From Mycobacterium basiliense (GTDB lineage: Bacteria; Actinomycetota; Actinomycetes; Mycobacteriales; Mycobacteriaceae), in assembly GCF_900292015.1 (NCBI RefSeq), contig NZ_LR130759.1, forward strand, positions 1-64,000: a DNA stretch of 64,000 bases. Reading direction: 5' to 3'. A program made the position numbers and the translations under genes. This document shows, one piece after another, positions 1-13,010 of the stretch (positions within the stretch are counted from its first letter, which is position 1; the number at the start of each line of letters is the position of its first letter). The notes under the pieces are model-generated. The model was not told where the DNA came from. It did not search any database and saw only the letters and a program-made list of their open reading frames with translations.

Positions 1-1593
1 ATGTCGGACCAGGGAGATGCGTCGTTGACCGATGATCCAGGTTCCGGTTTCGCCACAGTGTGGAATGCGGTCCTCGCCGAACTCAACGGGGAATCCAACG
101 CTGACGGCACTCCCGGTAATGGCACCACCCTCGTCAATCCCCTCACCCCGCAACAGCGCGCGTGGTTGAAACTCGTCCAACCCCTCACCATTGTCGAGGG
201 ATTCGCCTTGCTGTCGGTACCAAGCAGCTTCGTCCAAAACGAAATCGAACGTCACCTGCGTACTCCGATCACCGATGCTTTGAGCCGACGGCTCGGACAA
301 CAGATACAACTCGGCGTCCGGATAGCGCCGCCTTCCACTGACGTCGCCGACGACGGCCCAATCTCCGCAACCGACGATGCGGACTTCGAACAGTCCTCGG
401 AAGCGCCGCTAGACCTACGCCCAGAAACGTCACGAGAAACGTCAGCAGAAGTCCTAAGGGATATCGACACCTTCGACGAAAACGCAGAAAGCGCCCAACA
501 GAACTGGCCAACCTACTTCACCAAGCGCTCGCACGACACCGATACCGTCGCTGCCGCCGGCGGTACCAGCCTCAACCGGCGCTACACGTTCGACACTTTC
601 GTCATCGGCGCCTCCAATCGGTTCGCGCATGCAGCCACACTGGCCATCGCCGAAGCACCCGCTCGCGCCTACAACCCATTGTTTATCTGGGGCGAGTCCG
701 GCCTGGGCAAGACGCATCTTTTGCACGCCGCCGGTAACTACGCGCAGCGACTGTTTCCCGGCATGCGGGTCAAATACGTATCCACCGAAGAATTCACCAA
801 CGACTTCATCAACTCACTTCGCGATGACCGCAAGGTCGCCTTCAAGCGCAGCTATCGCGATGTCGACGTGTTACTGGTCGACGACATTCAATTCATTGAA
901 GGTAAGGAAGGCATCCAGGAAGAGTTCTTCCACACCTTCAACACGTTGCACAACGCCAACAAGCAAATCGTCATCTCCTCCGATCGCCCGCCCAAACAAC
1001 TCGCCACCCTCGAAGACCGGCTCAGAACCCGCTTCGAGTGGGGCCTCATTACCGATGTTCAGCCGCCAGAGCTGGAGACGCGCATCGCGATCCTTCGCAA
1101 GAAAGCGCAGATGGAACGGCTTGCGGTACCCGATGACGTGCTCGAGCTGATCGCCAGCAGCATCGAACGCAACATTCGCGAACTCGAGGGCGCACTGATC
1201 CGGGTCACCGCCTTTGCCTCGCTAAACAAGACCCCAATCGACAAAGCATTGGCCGAGATTGTGCTGCGCGACCTGATTGCAGACGCCAGCACCATGCAGA
1301 TCAGCGCGGCCACCATCATGGCGGCCACGGCGGAGTACTTCGACACCACCGTTGAAGAACTGCGCGGCCCCGGCAAAACCCGAGCGTTGGCCCAATCTCG
1401 CCAGATCGCGATGTACTTGTGTCGCGAGCTCACCGACCTTTCACTGCCCAAGATCGGCCAGGCGTTCGGCCGCGACCACACCACGGTGATGTACGCCCAG
1501 CGCAAGATCTTGTCGGAGATGGCCGAGCGCCGAGAGGTCTTCGATCACGTCAAGGAACTCACAACCCGGATCCGTCAGCGCTCCAAGCGCTGA
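1..1593 (+). CDS. dnaA: Chromosomal replication initiator DnaA
   Basis: DnaA binds DnaA boxes at oriC and melts the origin. The protein has the usual N-terminal domain I, a variable acidic linker (about residues 110-190), an AAA+ core with Walker A GESGLGKT and Walker B LLVDDIQF, and the C-terminal box-binding domain with [10 protein letters not shown]. From residue 190 on it is almost the M. tuberculosis protein; the linker is divergent. The ATG at base 1 gives 530 aa. A TTG at base 25 gives MTDDPGSGF..., the start used in M. tuberculosis, and it has an AGGGAG ribosome site at 11-16, so the true start may be 25. The upstream promoter lies outside the window. Confidence 0.97.
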   Translation: MSDQGDASLTDDPGSGFATVWNAVLAELNGESNADGTPGNGTTLVNPLTPQQRAWLKLVQPLTIVEGFALLSVPSSFVQNEIERHLRTPITDALSRRLGQQIQLGVRIAPPSTDVADDGPISATDDADFEQSSEAPLDLRPETSRETSAEVLRDIDTFDENAESAQQNWPTYFTKRSHDTDTVAAAGGTSLNRRYTFDTFVIGASNRFAHAATLAIAEAPARAYNPLFIWGESGLGKTHLLHAAGNYAQRLFPGMRVKYVSTEEFTNDFINSLRDDRKVAFKRSYRDVDVLLVDDIQFIEGKEGIQEEFFHTFNTLHNANKQIVISSDRPPKQLATLEDRLRTRFEWGLITDVQPPELETRIAILRKKAQMERLAVPDDVLELIASSIERNIRELEGALIRVTAFASLNKTPIDKALAEIVLRDLIADASTMQISAATIMAATAEYFDTTVEELRGPGKTRALAQSRQIAMYLCRELTDLSLPKIGQAFGRDHTTVMYAQRKILSEMAERREVFDHVKELTTRIRQRSKR

Positions 1594-2142
1594 GTTCGCC
1601 GCCAAATTTCGGCATTTTCCTGCAAAAAACTTTTCTCACTCCAGTCACATCGGCCACAGCAATACGGTTGTGTGTAGGTCTGTGCACAAGCCAGTCACGC
1701 TGGAGTGCAAAATTCGTCCCGACCGTGCAGACTGGTGATTCATCCCCAGCGCGCCCACACTGGCCACACAGCGTTCACCATCGTCATCCACAAGCCCACC
1801 CGTCGCCTAGCAGCGCCAAGACCGCGTCATCCCCAAGACTCACATGCCTTATTACTGCTATTGAAATATCTTCGCTGTTTCTTCTTTGAAGAACAGCTTT
1901 GGGGACACCCGCACTCGGCCCTCGTCACCGCGTCACGACCGGGCACCTCAGCGCGGCACACAACCGTTGACGATTAGCTTTCAACTTGCGGCCAGAAGCT
2001 CTACGGTTGTTGTTCGACTGCCGTTGCGGTCGCCATGGCCACCACGCCATCGGCGTTCGTTCGGGGTAGTTACCATGCTGGCCGGTGGGGCTGGCTCATA
2101 GATTTTGAGGGATTCGAACTCACTGTTAGGTGAAGGGACGCA
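1594..2142. other. oriC: Replication origin oriC (dnaA-dnaN intergenic region)
   Basis: This 549-bp gap between dnaA and dnaN is the place of oriC in mycobacteria. I see no gene in it. It holds DnaA-box-like nonamers: TGTGCACAA at 1681-1689 (TTGTGCACA on the other strand) and TCATCCACA at 1784-1792, each near the consensus TTGTCCACA/TTATCCACA, with looser copies such as 1828-1836. An AT-rich stretch at about 1848-1900 stands out from the GC-rich surroundings and is the likely unwinding element. The dnaN promoter must also lie here. Confidence 0.85.
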
Positions 2143-3342
2143 ATGGACGCGGCTACAACACGAGCAAGTCTCACCGACTTGAAGTTTCGTTTGATGCGAG
2201 AGTCCTTCGCTGACGCGGTGTCGTGGGTGGCGAAGAATCTGCCCACCAGACCGGCGGTGCCGGTACTTTCCGGAGTGCTGCTAACCGGCTCGGACGACGG
2301 ACTGAAGATTTCCGGATTCGACTACGAGGTTTCCGCCGAAGTACAGGTCGCAGCCGAAATAGCCTCTCCGGGAAGCGTTTTGGTATCCGGAAGGTTGTTA
2401 TCCGACATTACACGCGCACTGCCCAACAAGCCGGTCGACTTCTACGTCGACGGCAACCGGGTCGCGTTGACCTGCGGAAATGCCAGATTCTCATTGCCGA
2501 CGATGGCGGTCGAGGATTATCCGACACTACCGGTGCTGCCCGAAGACACCGGAACGTTGCCCTCGGAGTTGTTTGCCGAGGCGATCAGTCAGGTGGCCAT
2601 CGCGGCCGGTCGTGATGACACATTGCCTATGCTGACCGGTATCCGCGTCGAGATCTCCGGTGACAAGGTGGTTTTGGCTGCAACCGACAGGTTCCGCCTG
2701 GCGGTTCGTGAGCTGACGTGGACCGCGCTCTCTCCGGATATCGAGGCGTCGGTTCTGGTGCCGGCCAAGACGTTGGCCGAAGCTGGAAAGGCCAGTACCG
2801 ACGGTTCGGAGATTCGGCTGTCATTGGGTGCCGGGACGGGAGTCGGGCGCGACGGGTTGCTGGGTATAAGCGGCGACGGTAAGTGCAGTACGACGCGGCT
2901 GCTAGACGCCGAGTTTCCAAAGTTTCGGCAATTGCTACCTGCCGAACACACTGCGGTGGCCACCGCGAATGTGGCCGAATTGACCGAAGCAATCAAGCTG
3001 GTCGCGTTGGTCGCCGACCGTGGGGCACAGGTACGCATGGAATTTGCCGATGGGATGTTGCGGCTTTCGGCAGGGGCCGATGACGTCGGTCGAGCTGAAG
3101 AGGACCTGGCTGTTGATTTCGCCGGTGAGCCGCTGACGATCGCGTTCAATCCCACCTATCTGACCGACGGGCTGGGGTCGCTGCGTTCCGAACGGGTGTC
3201 GTTTGGTTTCACCACGCCCGGCAAGCCGGCGTTGCTGCGGCCCGCCTCTGCCGAGGATGCCGTACCGACCGGCGGGGGTCCGTTCTCGGCGGTGCCCACC
3301 GACTACGTGTACCTTTTAATGCCGGTACGACTGCCGGGCTAG
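2143..3342 (+). CDS. dnaN: DNA polymerase III sliding clamp, beta subunit
   Basis: The beta clamp is a dimeric ring that tethers DNA polymerase III and other clamp-binding proteins to DNA. The 399-aa length fits the family, with three clamp domains of about 125 residues each; the C-terminal end [10 protein letters not shown] is the typical hydrophobic partner-binding tail (compare MPMRL in E. coli). The ATG at 2143 follows an AAGGGA ribosome site. It heads a dnaN-recF-dciA unit downstream of oriC. Confidence 0.97.
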   Translation: MDAATTRASLTDLKFRLMRESFADAVSWVAKNLPTRPAVPVLSGVLLTGSDDGLKISGFDYEVSAEVQVAAEIASPGSVLVSGRLLSDITRALPNKPVDFYVDGNRVALTCGNARFSLPTMAVEDYPTLPVLPEDTGTLPSELFAEAISQVAIAAGRDDTLPMLTGIRVEISGDKVVLAATDRFRLAVRELTWTALSPDIEASVLVPAKTLAEAGKASTDGSEIRLSLGAGTGVGRDGLLGISGDGKCSTTRLLDAEFPKFRQLLPAEHTAVATANVAELTEAIKLVALVADRGAQVRMEFADGMLRLSAGADDVGRAEEDLAVDFAGEPLTIAFNPTYLTDGLGSLRSERVSFGFTTPGKPALLRPASAEDAVPTGGGPFSAVPTDYVYLLMPVRLPG

Positions 3343-3362
3343 TCGTCGTGGTGCCGAAGTAG

Positions 3363-4520
3363 GTGTTTGTCCGGCAATTGGGATTGCGTGATTTCCGATC
3401 GTGGGCGCACGCAGATCTTGAGCTACATCCTGGTCGCACGGTGTTCGTCGGACCCAATGGCTATGGTAAGACGAATCTCATTGAGGCACTGTGGTATTCG
3501 ACTACGTTGAGTTCGCACCGGGTCGGTACGGACATGCCGTTGATTCGTGCCGGTGCCGACCGGGCGGTGGTCTCGACGATTGTGGTGAACGACGGTAGAG
3601 AATGCGCGGTTGATCTGGAAATCGCCGCTGGGCGTGCTAACAAGGCACGGTTGAATCGTTCACCGGTGCGTAGTACGCGCGAGGTGGTCGGGGTATTGCG
3701 GGCGGTACTGTTCGCGCCCGAAGATTTGGCTCTGGTTCGGGGGGATCCCAGCGATCGTCGTCGCTACCTCGACGATTTGGCGACCGTTCGTCGGCCGGCA
3801 ATCGCTGCTGTGCGCACCGATTATGACAAGGTGCTTCGGCAGCGCACGGCGCTGTTGAAGTCCGTATCGGGTACGCGATATCGCGGCGACCGCGGGGCCT
3901 TGGACACGTTGGATGTGTGGGACAGCCGGTTGGCCGAACACGGTGCGGAATTGATGGCAGCCCGTATCGAACTGGTGGACCAGTTGGCGCCCGAGGTGGA
4001 AAAGGCATATCAGTTGTTGGCGCCGGAATCACGAGCGGCGTCGATCGGTTATCGAGCCAGCATGCAGACCATAGTCCCGGTGGCCGAGCGGCCCACCGAT
4101 CGGCACGCCCTGGAAGTCGGGCTGCTGGCCGCACTGGCCGCGCGTCGAGACGCCGAGCTCGAACGTGGAGTGTGTTTGGTGGGCCCGCACCGAGACGATC
4201 TGGAACTGCGGTTGGGTGACCAACCCACCAAAGGCTTTGCCAGCCACGGGGAGTCGTGGTCGATGGCAGTGGCCTTGAGGTTGGCGGCATACGAACTGTT
4301 GCGTGCCGACGGGTCTGAGCCGGTGCTGTTACTCGACGATGTGTTCGCCGAGCTGGACACCCGGCGCCGGCTTGCCTTGGCCGCAGTCGCGGAGGCGGCC
4401 GAACAGGTACTGGTAACCGCGGCGGTGCTGGAGGACATTCCTGCGGGGTGGGACGCTAGGCATGTGCACATCGATCTTTGTGAAGGCGACAGCGGACGGG
4501 TATCGGAGGTGTGCGCGTGA
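3363..4520 (+). CDS. recF: Recombination mediator RecF
   Basis: RecF is an SMC/ABC-type ATPase that helps load RecA at gaps. The 385-aa protein has Walker [10 protein letters not shown] at residues 30-38, the signature region near [11 protein letters not shown], and Walker [14 protein letters not shown], in the family order. The start is GTG at 3363, 20 bp after dnaN. Its stop overlaps the GTG of the next gene by 4 bp, so the two are probably translated together. Confidence 0.97.
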   Translation: MFVRQLGLRDFRSWAHADLELHPGRTVFVGPNGYGKTNLIEALWYSTTLSSHRVGTDMPLIRAGADRAVVSTIVVNDGRECAVDLEIAAGRANKARLNRSPVRSTREVVGVLRAVLFAPEDLALVRGDPSDRRRYLDDLATVRRPAIAAVRTDYDKVLRQRTALLKSVSGTRYRGDRGALDTLDVWDSRLAEHGAELMAARIELVDQLAPEVEKAYQLLAPESRAASIGYRASMQTIVPVAERPTDRHALEVGLLAALAARRDAELERGVCLVGPHRDDLELRLGDQPTKGFASHGESWSMAVALRLAAYELLRADGSEPVLLLDDVFAELDTRRRLALAAVAEAAEQVLVTAAVLEDIPAGWDARHVHIDLCEGDSGRVSEVCA

Positions 4521-5080
4521 CACGTTCCGATGAACAACCCGACCGGGATCGTGGCTTTGCACCCAGCGAAGCGAGCGGGATTGATCTGGTCCGACGGACT
4601 TTGGAAGAAGCCCGCGCTGCGGCCCGGGCTCGGGGGCAGGATCCTGGCCGTGGTCGTTCGACGCCGCCCGTCCCGCGCCGCGTCGCCGGGCAGCGACGAA
4701 GCTGGTCGGGTCCGGGGCCGGACAAGCGTGATCCGCAACCCCTGGGGCGGGTGGCTCGTGAGTTGGCGAAAAAGCGTGGTTGGTCGACACACGTGGCGGA
4801 AGGCACAGTGTTGGGTCAGTGGACCTCCGTGGTGGGGCAGCAGATTGCCGACCATGCAAGTCCGACCGCACTCAATGATGGGGTGTTGAGCATTACCGCG
4901 GAATCGACGGCGTGGGCCACGCAGTTGCGTATTGTGCAGTCCCAGCTGTTGGCCAAGATTGCCGCCGCCGTGGGCAACGGCGTGGTGACATCACTGAAAA
5001 TCACCGGTCCGGTGACCCCGTCGTGGCGGAAGGGACCCCGACATATCGCCGGCAGAGGTCCGAGAGACACCTACGGGTAG
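4517..5080 (+). CDS. DciA-like helicase-loading protein (DUF721, Rv0004 type)
   Basis: This 187-aa protein belongs to the DUF721/DciA family, which helps recruit the replicative helicase DnaB in bacteria lacking DnaC. An Arg/Ala-rich flexible N-terminus is followed by the conserved DUF721 core ([15 protein letters not shown], then [12 protein letters not shown]). I chose GTG 4517, which overlaps the recF stop as GTGA and has GGAGG at 4505-4509. A GTG at 4511 would leave only 1 nt after that ribosome site. The role is taken from the family. Confidence 0.9.
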   Translation: MTRSDEQPDRDRGFAPSEASGIDLVRRTLEEARAAARARGQDPGRGRSTPPVPRRVAGQRRSWSGPGPDKRDPQPLGRVARELAKKRGWSTHVAEGTVLGQWTSVVGQQIADHASPTALNDGVLSITAESTAWATQLRIVQSQLLAKIAAAVGNGVVTSLKITGPVTPSWRKGPRHIAGRGPRDTYG

Positions 5081-5206
5081 GGCAACTGACCGGCAACGGG
5101 TGGCCGCGGCGCACCGACCTCTCAGATCCACCAGGACCGAGCTGAGCCGTATCGCGAAGGTCGGGACGCGCCCGGAACGAAGATATCGAGCGCACGGCGC
5201 GGTTAG

Positions 5207-7351
<2,145 letters not shown>

Positions 7352-7388
7352 CCCCACTCCGCGTTTTGACTGAGCAAACGAGGAATAC

Positions 7389-9908
7389 ATGACAGACACG
7401 ACGCTGCCGCCTGGTGGTGAAGCCAGTGACCGGATAGAACCGGTCGACATTCAGCAAGAGATGCAGCGCAGCTACATCGACTACGCGATGAGCGTCATCG
7501 TTGGCCGCGCCCTGCCGGAAGTCCGGGATGGGCTCAAACCGGTACACCGCAGGGTGCTCTACGCGATGTACGACTCGGGATTTCGGCCGGACCGCAGTCA
7601 CGCGAAGTCGGCGCGATCGGTCGCCGAGACCATGGGCAACTACCACCCACACGGCGACGCGTCGATCTACGACACCCTGGTGCGTATGGCGCAGCCGTGG
7701 TCGCTGCGTTATCCACTAGTAGACGGCCAGGGCAACTTCGGTTCGCCGGGCAACGATCCGCCAGCCGCCATGCGGTACACCGAAGCACGGTTGACTCCCC
7801 TAGCCATGGAGATGCTGCGTGAAATCGACGAGGAGACCGTCGATTTCATCCCGAACTATGACGGCCGGGTACAGGAACCGACCGTGCTGCCGAGCCGGTT
7901 CCCGAATCTGTTGGCCAATGGGTCGGGGGGCATCGCGGTCGGGATGGCAACCAACATCCCGCCGCACAACCTGCGCGAACTGGCCGACGCCGTGTTCTGG
8001 TGCCTGGACAATCACGACGCCGACGAAGAGGCGACGTTGGCCGCGGTTACCGAGCGGGTCAAAGGCCCCGACTTCCCCACCTCCGGGCTGATTGTCGGAT
8101 CACAGGGCATCGCCGATGCCTACAAGACCGGACGCGGGTCCATCCGGATGCGCGGAGTCGTTGAGGTAGAAGAAGATTCGCGCGGCCGGACCTCTTTGGT
8201 GATCACCGAGTTGCCGTACCAGGTCAACCACGACAACTTCATCACCTCGATCGCCGAGCAGGTGCGCGACGGAAAACTGGCCGGTATCTCCAACATCGAA
8301 GACCAGTCCAGTGACCGCGTCGGGCTGCGTATCGTTGTCGAACTCAAACGCGACGCAGTGGCCAAGGTGGTGCTGAACAACCTCTACAAGCACACCCAGC
8401 TGCAGACCAGCTTCGGGGCCAACATGCTGTCCATCGTCGACGGCGTGCCACGGACACTGCGTCTTGACCAGATGATCCGCTACTACGTCGAGCACCAACT
8501 CGATGTGATCGTCCGGCGTACCACCTATCGGTTGCGAAAAGCCAACGAGCGGGCCCACATTCTGCGCGGTCTGGTCAAAGCGCTGGATGCGCTCGACGAA
8601 GTCATAGCGCTGATCCGGGCATCGGAAACGGTCGACATCGCACGAGCCGGCCTGATCGAGCTCCTCGACATCGACGAGATCCAGGCCCAGGCCATCCTGG
8701 ACATGCAGCTGCGGCGGCTGGCAGCCCTGGAACGCCAACGCATCGTCGATGACCTGGCGAAGATCGAAGCCGAAATCGCGGACCTGGAAGACATTCTCGC
8801 TAAACCGGAACGGCAACGTGCCATCGTGCGCGACGAACTCGGTGAGATCGTGGAGAAGCACGGTGACGACCGTCGTACCCGGATCATCGCCGCCGACGGT
8901 GACGTCAACGACGAGGATCTGATCGCTCGCGAGGACGTCGTCGTCACCATCACCGAAACCGGCTACGCCAAGCGCACCAAGACCGACCTGTATCGCAGCC
9001 AGAAGCGCGGCGGCAAGGGCGTGCAAGGTGCCGGGCTCAAACAAGACGACATAGTCCGGCACTTCTTTGTCTGCTCAACCCACGACTGGATCCTGTTCTT
9101 CACCACCCAGGGTCGGGTGTATCGGGCCAAGGCCTACGAGCTGCCCGAGGCGTCTCGCACCGCCCGGGGCCAGCATGTGGCCAACCTGTTGGCCTTCCAG
9201 CCCGAGGAGCGCATCGCCCAGGTCATCCAGATCAAGAGCTACGAGGACGCGCCCTACCTGGTGCTGGCCACCCAAAACGGGTTGGTCAAGAAGTCGAAAC
9301 TGACCGACTTCGATTCCAACCGCTCCGGCGGCATCGTCGCGATCAATCTGCGCGGCGAAGACGAACTGGTCGGTGCGGTGCTCTGCTCCTCGGAGGACGA
9401 CCTGCTGCTGGTGTCGGCCAATGGCCAGTCCATCAGGTTCTCGGCCACCGATGAAGCCCTGCGGCCAATGGGCCGCGCCACCTCCGGTGTGCAAGGCATG
9501 CGGTTCAACGCCGACGACCGGTTGCTGTCACTCAACGTCGTTCGTGAAGGCACCTACCTGCTGGTCGCCACGTCCGGTGGTTACGCCAAAAGAACCGCGA
9601 TCGAGGAGTATCCGGTGCAGGGCCGCGGCGGCAAGGGCGTCCTGACCGTCATGTACGACCGCCGGCGGGGCAGGCTGGTCGGGGCGTTGATTGTCGATGA
9701 CGACAGCGAGCTGTACGCGATCACCTCCGGTGGCGGCGTTATCCGAACCGCGGCCCGCCAGGTGCGCAAGGCAGGACGGCAGACCAAGGGCGTTCGGCTG
9801 ATGAACTTGGGTGACGGTGACACGTTGTTGGCCATCGCACGCAACGCCGAGGAAAACGCCGACGAGACTGTTGCCGAAGCCGAGGGTGACGACGAGCCGG
9901 GCAAGTAG
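7389..9908 (+). CDS. gyrA: DNA gyrase subunit A
   Basis: GyrA cuts and rejoins DNA in gyrase. The 839-aa protein has the active-site Tyr130 in [10 protein letters not shown] and a quinolone region [13 protein letters not shown], with Ala at 91 and Asp at 95 (M. tuberculosis 90 and 94) and Thr at the position of the Ser/Thr95 polymorphism. I see no known resistance substitution there. The C-terminal beta-pinwheel includes the gyrase box-like KRGGKGVQG near residue 540. ATG 7389 follows a GAGGAA ribosome site. The C-terminus is acidic. Confidence 0.97.
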   Translation: MTDTTLPPGGEASDRIEPVDIQQEMQRSYIDYAMSVIVGRALPEVRDGLKPVHRRVLYAMYDSGFRPDRSHAKSARSVAETMGNYHPHGDASIYDTLVRMAQPWSLRYPLVDGQGNFGSPGNDPPAAMRYTEARLTPLAMEMLREIDEETVDFIPNYDGRVQEPTVLPSRFPNLLANGSGGIAVGMATNIPPHNLRELADAVFWCLDNHDADEEATLAAVTERVKGPDFPTSGLIVGSQGIADAYKTGRGSIRMRGVVEVEEDSRGRTSLVITELPYQVNHDNFITSIAEQVRDGKLAGISNIEDQSSDRVGLRIVVELKRDAVAKVVLNNLYKHTQLQTSFGANMLSIVDGVPRTLRLDQMIRYYVEHQLDVIVRRTTYRLRKANERAHILRGLVKALDALDEVIALIRASETVDIARAGLIELLDIDEIQAQAILDMQLRRLAALERQRIVDDLAKIEAEIADLEDILAKPERQRAIVRDELGEIVEKHGDDRRTRIIAADGDVNDEDLIAREDVVVTITETGYAKRTKTDLYRSQKRGGKGVQGAGLKQDDIVRHFFVCSTHDWILFFTTQGRVYRAKAYELPEASRTARGQHVANLLAFQPEERIAQVIQIKSYEDAPYLVLATQNGLVKKSKLTDFDSNRSGGIVAINLRGEDELVGAVLCSSEDDLLLVSANGQSIRFSATDEALRPMGRATSGVQGMRFNADDRLLSLNVVREGTYLLVATSGGYAKRTAIEEYPVQGRGGKGVLTVMYDRRRGRLVGALIVDDDSELYAITSGGGVIRTAARQVRKAGRQTKGVRLMNLGDGDTLLAIARNAEENADETVAEAEGDDEPGK

Positions 9909-9933
9909 TTCGGCCCGCCGCCTAGGACCGGTG

Positions 9934-9955
9934 CCGCGGGCCCAACGGCCCGCGG
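9934..9955 (+). terminator. Hairpin downstream of gyrA
   Basis: A perfect 9-bp stem, CCGCGGGCC and GGCCCGCGG, closes a 4-nt CAAC loop 26 bp after the gyrA stop. There is no U tract, as is common for mycobacterial terminators, so it may end transcription or protect the 3' end of the mRNA. Confidence 0.55.
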
Positions 9956-10007
9956 ATGGGTCGGCCAATTAGACTCATCGGCCTGGGTATATACGTTAGG
10001 AGTCGGG

Positions 10008-10919
10008 GTGAGTTCACCGAACGAACCGGGCCCCCCAAAAATGGGCGACAAACCGAACGGGGATGCCGTGGTCGACCGTAGCGGTGCACACCGAACCACG
10101 ACCGGCTCCGGGCCCGCATCGGCGACCGGACCCGGGCGTTTGCCCGATCCCACAGACTCCCCACCCTGGCAGCGCGGCGCGGCTCGACCCGGGCAGCCTG
10201 GACCACGGCAATCGGGAGAACCACACACCGACGTACGGCCACAAGGTGCCACGTCGGCGGCCGACGCCCGCCTGAACCGCTTCATATCGGGCACCTCGGC
10301 ACCGTCGTCCGGGGCGCCGGCGAAGATCCCGCAGCCCGAACCCGAGGGCGCGGGTCGCGGTGACGGCCCGGCGGGCGACGCCTATGCCAGCGAGCTGCCC
10401 GACCTGTCTGGACCGATCCCGCGAACCACCCAACGCAAGCCGGCTCCGGACCGCCCGCTGGAGCATTCGCCCGCCGCACCGGCGCCGACTCCCGGTCGGC
10501 CGGCGCCCAGCGAACCCCGAGAATCACGGGTCCAGGTCTCCCCCCGGCGGTCGCGTGGGCCGGTGCGGGCCAGCATGCAGATCCGGCGGATCGATCCGTG
10601 GAGCACGTTGAAGGTGTCGCTGCTGTTATCGGTGGCGCTGTTCTTCATCTGGATGATCTCGGTGGCCTTCATCTACCTGGTGCTCGGCGGCATGGGCGTG
10701 TGGGCCAAGCTCAATAGCAACGTCGGTGACCTGCTGAACAACACCAGCGGCAGCAGTGCCGAGCTCGTCTCTAGCGGCACAATCTTCGGTGGCGCCATCT
10801 TGATCGGCTTGGTCAACATCGTCTTGATGACCGCGATGTCGACCATCGCCGCATTTATCTACAACCTGACCACGGATCTGATCGGCGGGATCGAAGTGAC
10901 GTTGGCCGACCGGGACTAG
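10008..10919 (+). CDS. Membrane protein with DUF3566 domain (Rv0007 type)
   Basis: A 303-aa protein with a long Pro/Gly-rich, probably cytoplasmic N-terminal half (residues 1-185) and a C-terminal DUF3566 region carrying two transmembrane segments: about 198-225 ([20 protein letters not shown]) and about 262-290 ([18 protein letters not shown]). The GTG start at 10008 follows AGGAG-like bases. The position after gyrA is conserved in mycobacteria. No enzymatic motif is seen and the function is unknown. Confidence 0.9.
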   Translation: MSSPNEPGPPKMGDKPNGDAVVDRSGAHRTTTGSGPASATGPGRLPDPTDSPPWQRGAARPGQPGPRQSGEPHTDVRPQGATSAADARLNRFISGTSAPSSGAPAKIPQPEPEGAGRGDGPAGDAYASELPDLSGPIPRTTQRKPAPDRPLEHSPAAPAPTPGRPAPSEPRESRVQVSPRRSRGPVRASMQIRRIDPWSTLKVSLLLSVALFFIWMISVAFIYLVLGGMGVWAKLNSNVGDLLNNTSGSSAELVSSGTIFGGAILIGLVNIVLMTAMSTIAAFIYNLTTDLIGGIEVTLADRD

Positions 10920-10978
10920 CGTTTTGGGAGTCGGGCGGCGATTGCGGTAATCTCGTCGCTCGGCCGTACGCGTAGTAG

Positions 10979-11052
10979 GGGCCTATAGCTCAGGCGGTTA
11001 GAGCGCTTCGCTGATAACGAAGAGGTCGGAGGTTCGAGTCCTCCTAGGCCCA
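10979..11052 (+). tRNA. ileT: tRNA-Ile (GAT anticodon)
   Basis: A 74-nt cloverleaf: acceptor GGGCCTA pairs with TAGGCCC, the T-loop GGTTCGAGTCC is intact, and the anticodon GAT lies at 11013-11015. CCA is not encoded in full. Confidence 0.97.
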
Positions 11053-11191
11053 CGACCATGTGCCCGTCAAGACGTTGCGTAAAGCTCGCGTTGTCGCTGG
11101 CAGCGCTCGCTGCGGTGGTAGCAGCGGTGCGGACGCGACGCGACGTCGAGGTCTGGCACGTGGCGCCAGATCCAACCTCTGGTCACGAAGA

Positions 11192-11264
11192 GGGGCCTTA
11201 GCTCAGTTGGTAGAGCACCGCCTTTGCAAGGCGGGTGTCAGGGGTTCGATTCCCCTAGGCTCCA
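11192..11264 (+). tRNA. alaT: tRNA-Ala (TGC anticodon), island attachment gene
   Basis: A 73-nt tRNA: acceptor GGGGCCT pairs with AGGCTCC, the anticodon TGC is at 11225-11227, and the T-arm is complete. Its 3' part (from the anticodon stem on) is the target of the integrated element and is repeated at 19313-19360. The element restores the tRNA 3' end, so the gene should still work. Confidence 0.97.
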
Positions 11265-11266
11265 CA
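11219..11266 (+). repeat. Attachment site attL (48-bp direct repeat, left copy)
   Basis: Bases 11219-11266 are identical over all 48 positions to 19313-19360. The repeat spans the 3' part of tRNA-Ala plus 2 bases. This is the classic footprint of a tyrosine integrase acting at a tRNA gene, and the integrase gene begins 15 bp inside. Confidence 0.95.
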
Positions 11267-11281
11267 AAGTAAAAGTGCAGG

Positions 11282-12448
11282 TCAGACGTTGTTTGACCCC
11301 GGTGTGGCCGCCGGCAAATCCGACCCGCTGACCACATTTTGACCACAATCGCGAGTTAATAGGGCGTTGATGGCCACACCGACGGCCTCAACATCCGACC
11401 CGTACAGGTGCCCGTAGCGGTCCAACGTGAGCCCCGCGGACTCGTGTCCCAGCATATTCTGCAACGCCTTGATGTTCGCCCCGGCCTGGATCGCCAGCGA
11501 CGCCGCGGTATGCCGCAGCTCATGCAACTTGAACTCGTACACCACCGAGGGCTTCCCGGCGGCGTCCGTCACCGTCCTTGGGAACAGCTCGGCCGCTGTG
11601 ACCGCCCGCGACCACCACCGCCGTCGCACGTTGCTCCCCCGCATGTATCCGCCCGCTGAGTCAGGGAACGCCAGCGAGTCCGGATCGCCGGGGACCAGCA
11701 GCTCGGCGACGAACGCCGGCACGCTCACCATGCGCGCCTTCCCGTTCTTTGGAGAGCCCACAACGAACACTCCATCGACGAGGGTCACCGACCGCGAGAC
11801 CCGCACCCGCCGCTTGTCGATGTCGATATCTCGCCACCGCAGCTCGGCCACTTCACCGAACCGCAACCCACACGTCCCCAGCACGTACACCAGCGGCCGC
11901 CGGACGCCAGCACCATCGGCCAGGGCATGCAACTGTTTCAACGTCAGGAACCGTTGCTCGGCGGCCCGCACCGACGGCAGCTCGACCCCGTCGACCGGGT
12001 TCATCGGCAACCGGTTGTCCTCGACCGCCATTGCCAGCACCTGACGCAGCACGCCGACCGTCTTGTGTACCGACGCCGGCGCCAGATCCACACTCAGGTC
12101 CGCCACCCACTCGCGGACGAACCGCCGGCTGATATCCCCCAGCGCCACAGCGGCGTGTTTCGCGACCGCGGTGTCCAGCACGCCCTGATAGCGGGCCCGG
12201 GTTGATTCCGACAGCTTGTGCTTGGAATCTAGCCACGACTGCGCGTACTCCCCTAGCTTGATCCGGCCTGCGGCCGGCGCAACGTACACCCCGCGGCGCT
12301 TGTCGACTTCGAGCTGATCGGCCCACGCCTGCGCATCGCGCTTGGTCTCGAAGCCACGTTTCGTGGACTGGCGCCGGTCAGGGGTCCGCTACCGCACTCG
12401 GTAGCGCGCACCGCCGGAGGCGGTTTCGTATCGCTCAATCGTCGCCAT
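11282..12448 (-). pseudogene. int: Tyrosine recombinase (integrase) with an in-frame TAG at codon 20
   Basis: From ATG at 12448 the frame encodes an Arm DNA-binding domain (MATIERYETASGGARYRVR), then a TAG at 12391-12389, then continues with RTPDRRQSTKRGF and the rest of a full 388-codon integrase. Related integrases read YRVRYR here, so TAC/TAT to TAG is the likely change. The downstream part is intact: core-binding domain, catalytic Arg in GTCGLRFGE, HELRHTAAS box and the Tyr in LDRYGHLY. Restart at GTG 12289 would give 335 aa without the arm domain. It belongs to the island; excision should be impaired unless the stop is suppressed or bypassed. Confidence 0.85.
11329..11346 (+). repeat. 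Left arm-type integrase sites (2 x TGACCAC)
   Basis: TGACCACA occurs at 11329-11336 and 11340-11347, exactly 11 bp apart, inside the 3' end of the integrase gene. The same heptamer with the same spacing lies near the right end of the island, which fits arm-type binding sites of the integrase. Confidence 0.65.
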
Positions 12449-12563
12449 CGGACGCCAGTCCAAGTTCGGCTCGAAGGGCATCAATCTGTGCTTCGTAGAA
12501 GGCAATCTCGCGCCGCTGATCGTCGGTTAGCTCACCGCGGTTTCTCCGGCCGATGGAAGACAA
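12435..12563 (-). CDS. Possible small protein upstream of the integrase
   Basis: This minus-strand frame stays open above the integrase and its TGA overlaps the integrase ATG by 14 nt. From a TTG at 12563 it encodes 42 aa, with a Glu/Ala/Leu-rich helix (EIAFYEAQIDALRAELG) and an acidic tail. The frame is open further upstream but offers no ATG or GTG, so the start is uncertain. Small genes upstream of integrases can be excisionases, but I see no helix-turn-helix here. Confidence 0.3.
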   Translation of the reverse strand: MSSIGRRNRGELTDDQRREIAFYEAQIDALRAELGLASDGDD

Positions 12564-12609
12564 TCGCTTGCGCCACTCATCGATCTGGCGCCACAGCCGG
12601 AGGGCCCGA

Positions 12610-13002
12610 GTGCCGTGGTTCAGTGACGACGACAGCGGCCGCGGGGACGGTTCCCTTGGTCCTGGCGTATGTGTTCCCGGCCTGTACGCGCGGATCCGGG
12701 AGCATGAGCGGGTGCCGGATCCGGATCCACGATGGCGCTACACGGCGGCTGGCCAGCGGGGCGAGCCTTGTCCGGACGAGTGGCTTGTGCGCTCGAAGTT
12801 GTTGCCGGCGTTGGAGCGCGGAGAACCGGTGAAGCTACCGGGATGGTGCCATCATCTGGGGCGGCCGGGCTTTGCCGATTTGGGCGAGGCACTTCCCGGG
12901 CTGGCACAAACGATCAGGGGAATGCAGGGCGAGCATGGCAAATGGGTGCTGCTCATCGCGCACGCTGACGACACGCTGGTTCCCGTGACGAAAAGCCGTT
13001 GA
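12610..13002 (+). CDS. Hypothetical island protein (PWF start)
   Basis: A 130-aa protein starting at GTG 12610 with GGAGGG at 12599-12604. An upstream ATG at 12553 in the same frame has no ribosome site. The N-terminus VPWFSDDD is reminiscent of small proteins near mycobacteriophage and island integrases. The middle (DEWLVRSKLLPALERGEPVKLPGWC) looks helical, and the end contains KWVLLIAHADD. I do not recognise a family. It runs divergently from the integrase and convergently with the nuclease-like gene 8 bp away. Confidence 0.6.
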   Translation: MPWFSDDDSGRGDGSLGPGVCVPGLYARIREHERVPDPDPRWRYTAAGQRGEPCPDEWLVRSKLLPALERGEPVKLPGWCHHLGRPGFADLGEALPGLAQTIRGMQGEHGKWVLLIAHADDTLVPVTKSR

Positions 13003-13010
13003 CGCGGTAA

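Noticed and set aside
8100..9062. A 320-codon minus-strand frame inside gyrA
   Set aside because: Strong GC third-position bias in gyrA creates long antisense frames. It has no ribosome site or known domain.
12289..12289. GTG as a true integrase start giving 335 aa
   Set aside because: Conserved arm-domain sequence continues upstream to ATG 12448, so the shorter form is more likely a product of the nonsense mutation than the original gene.
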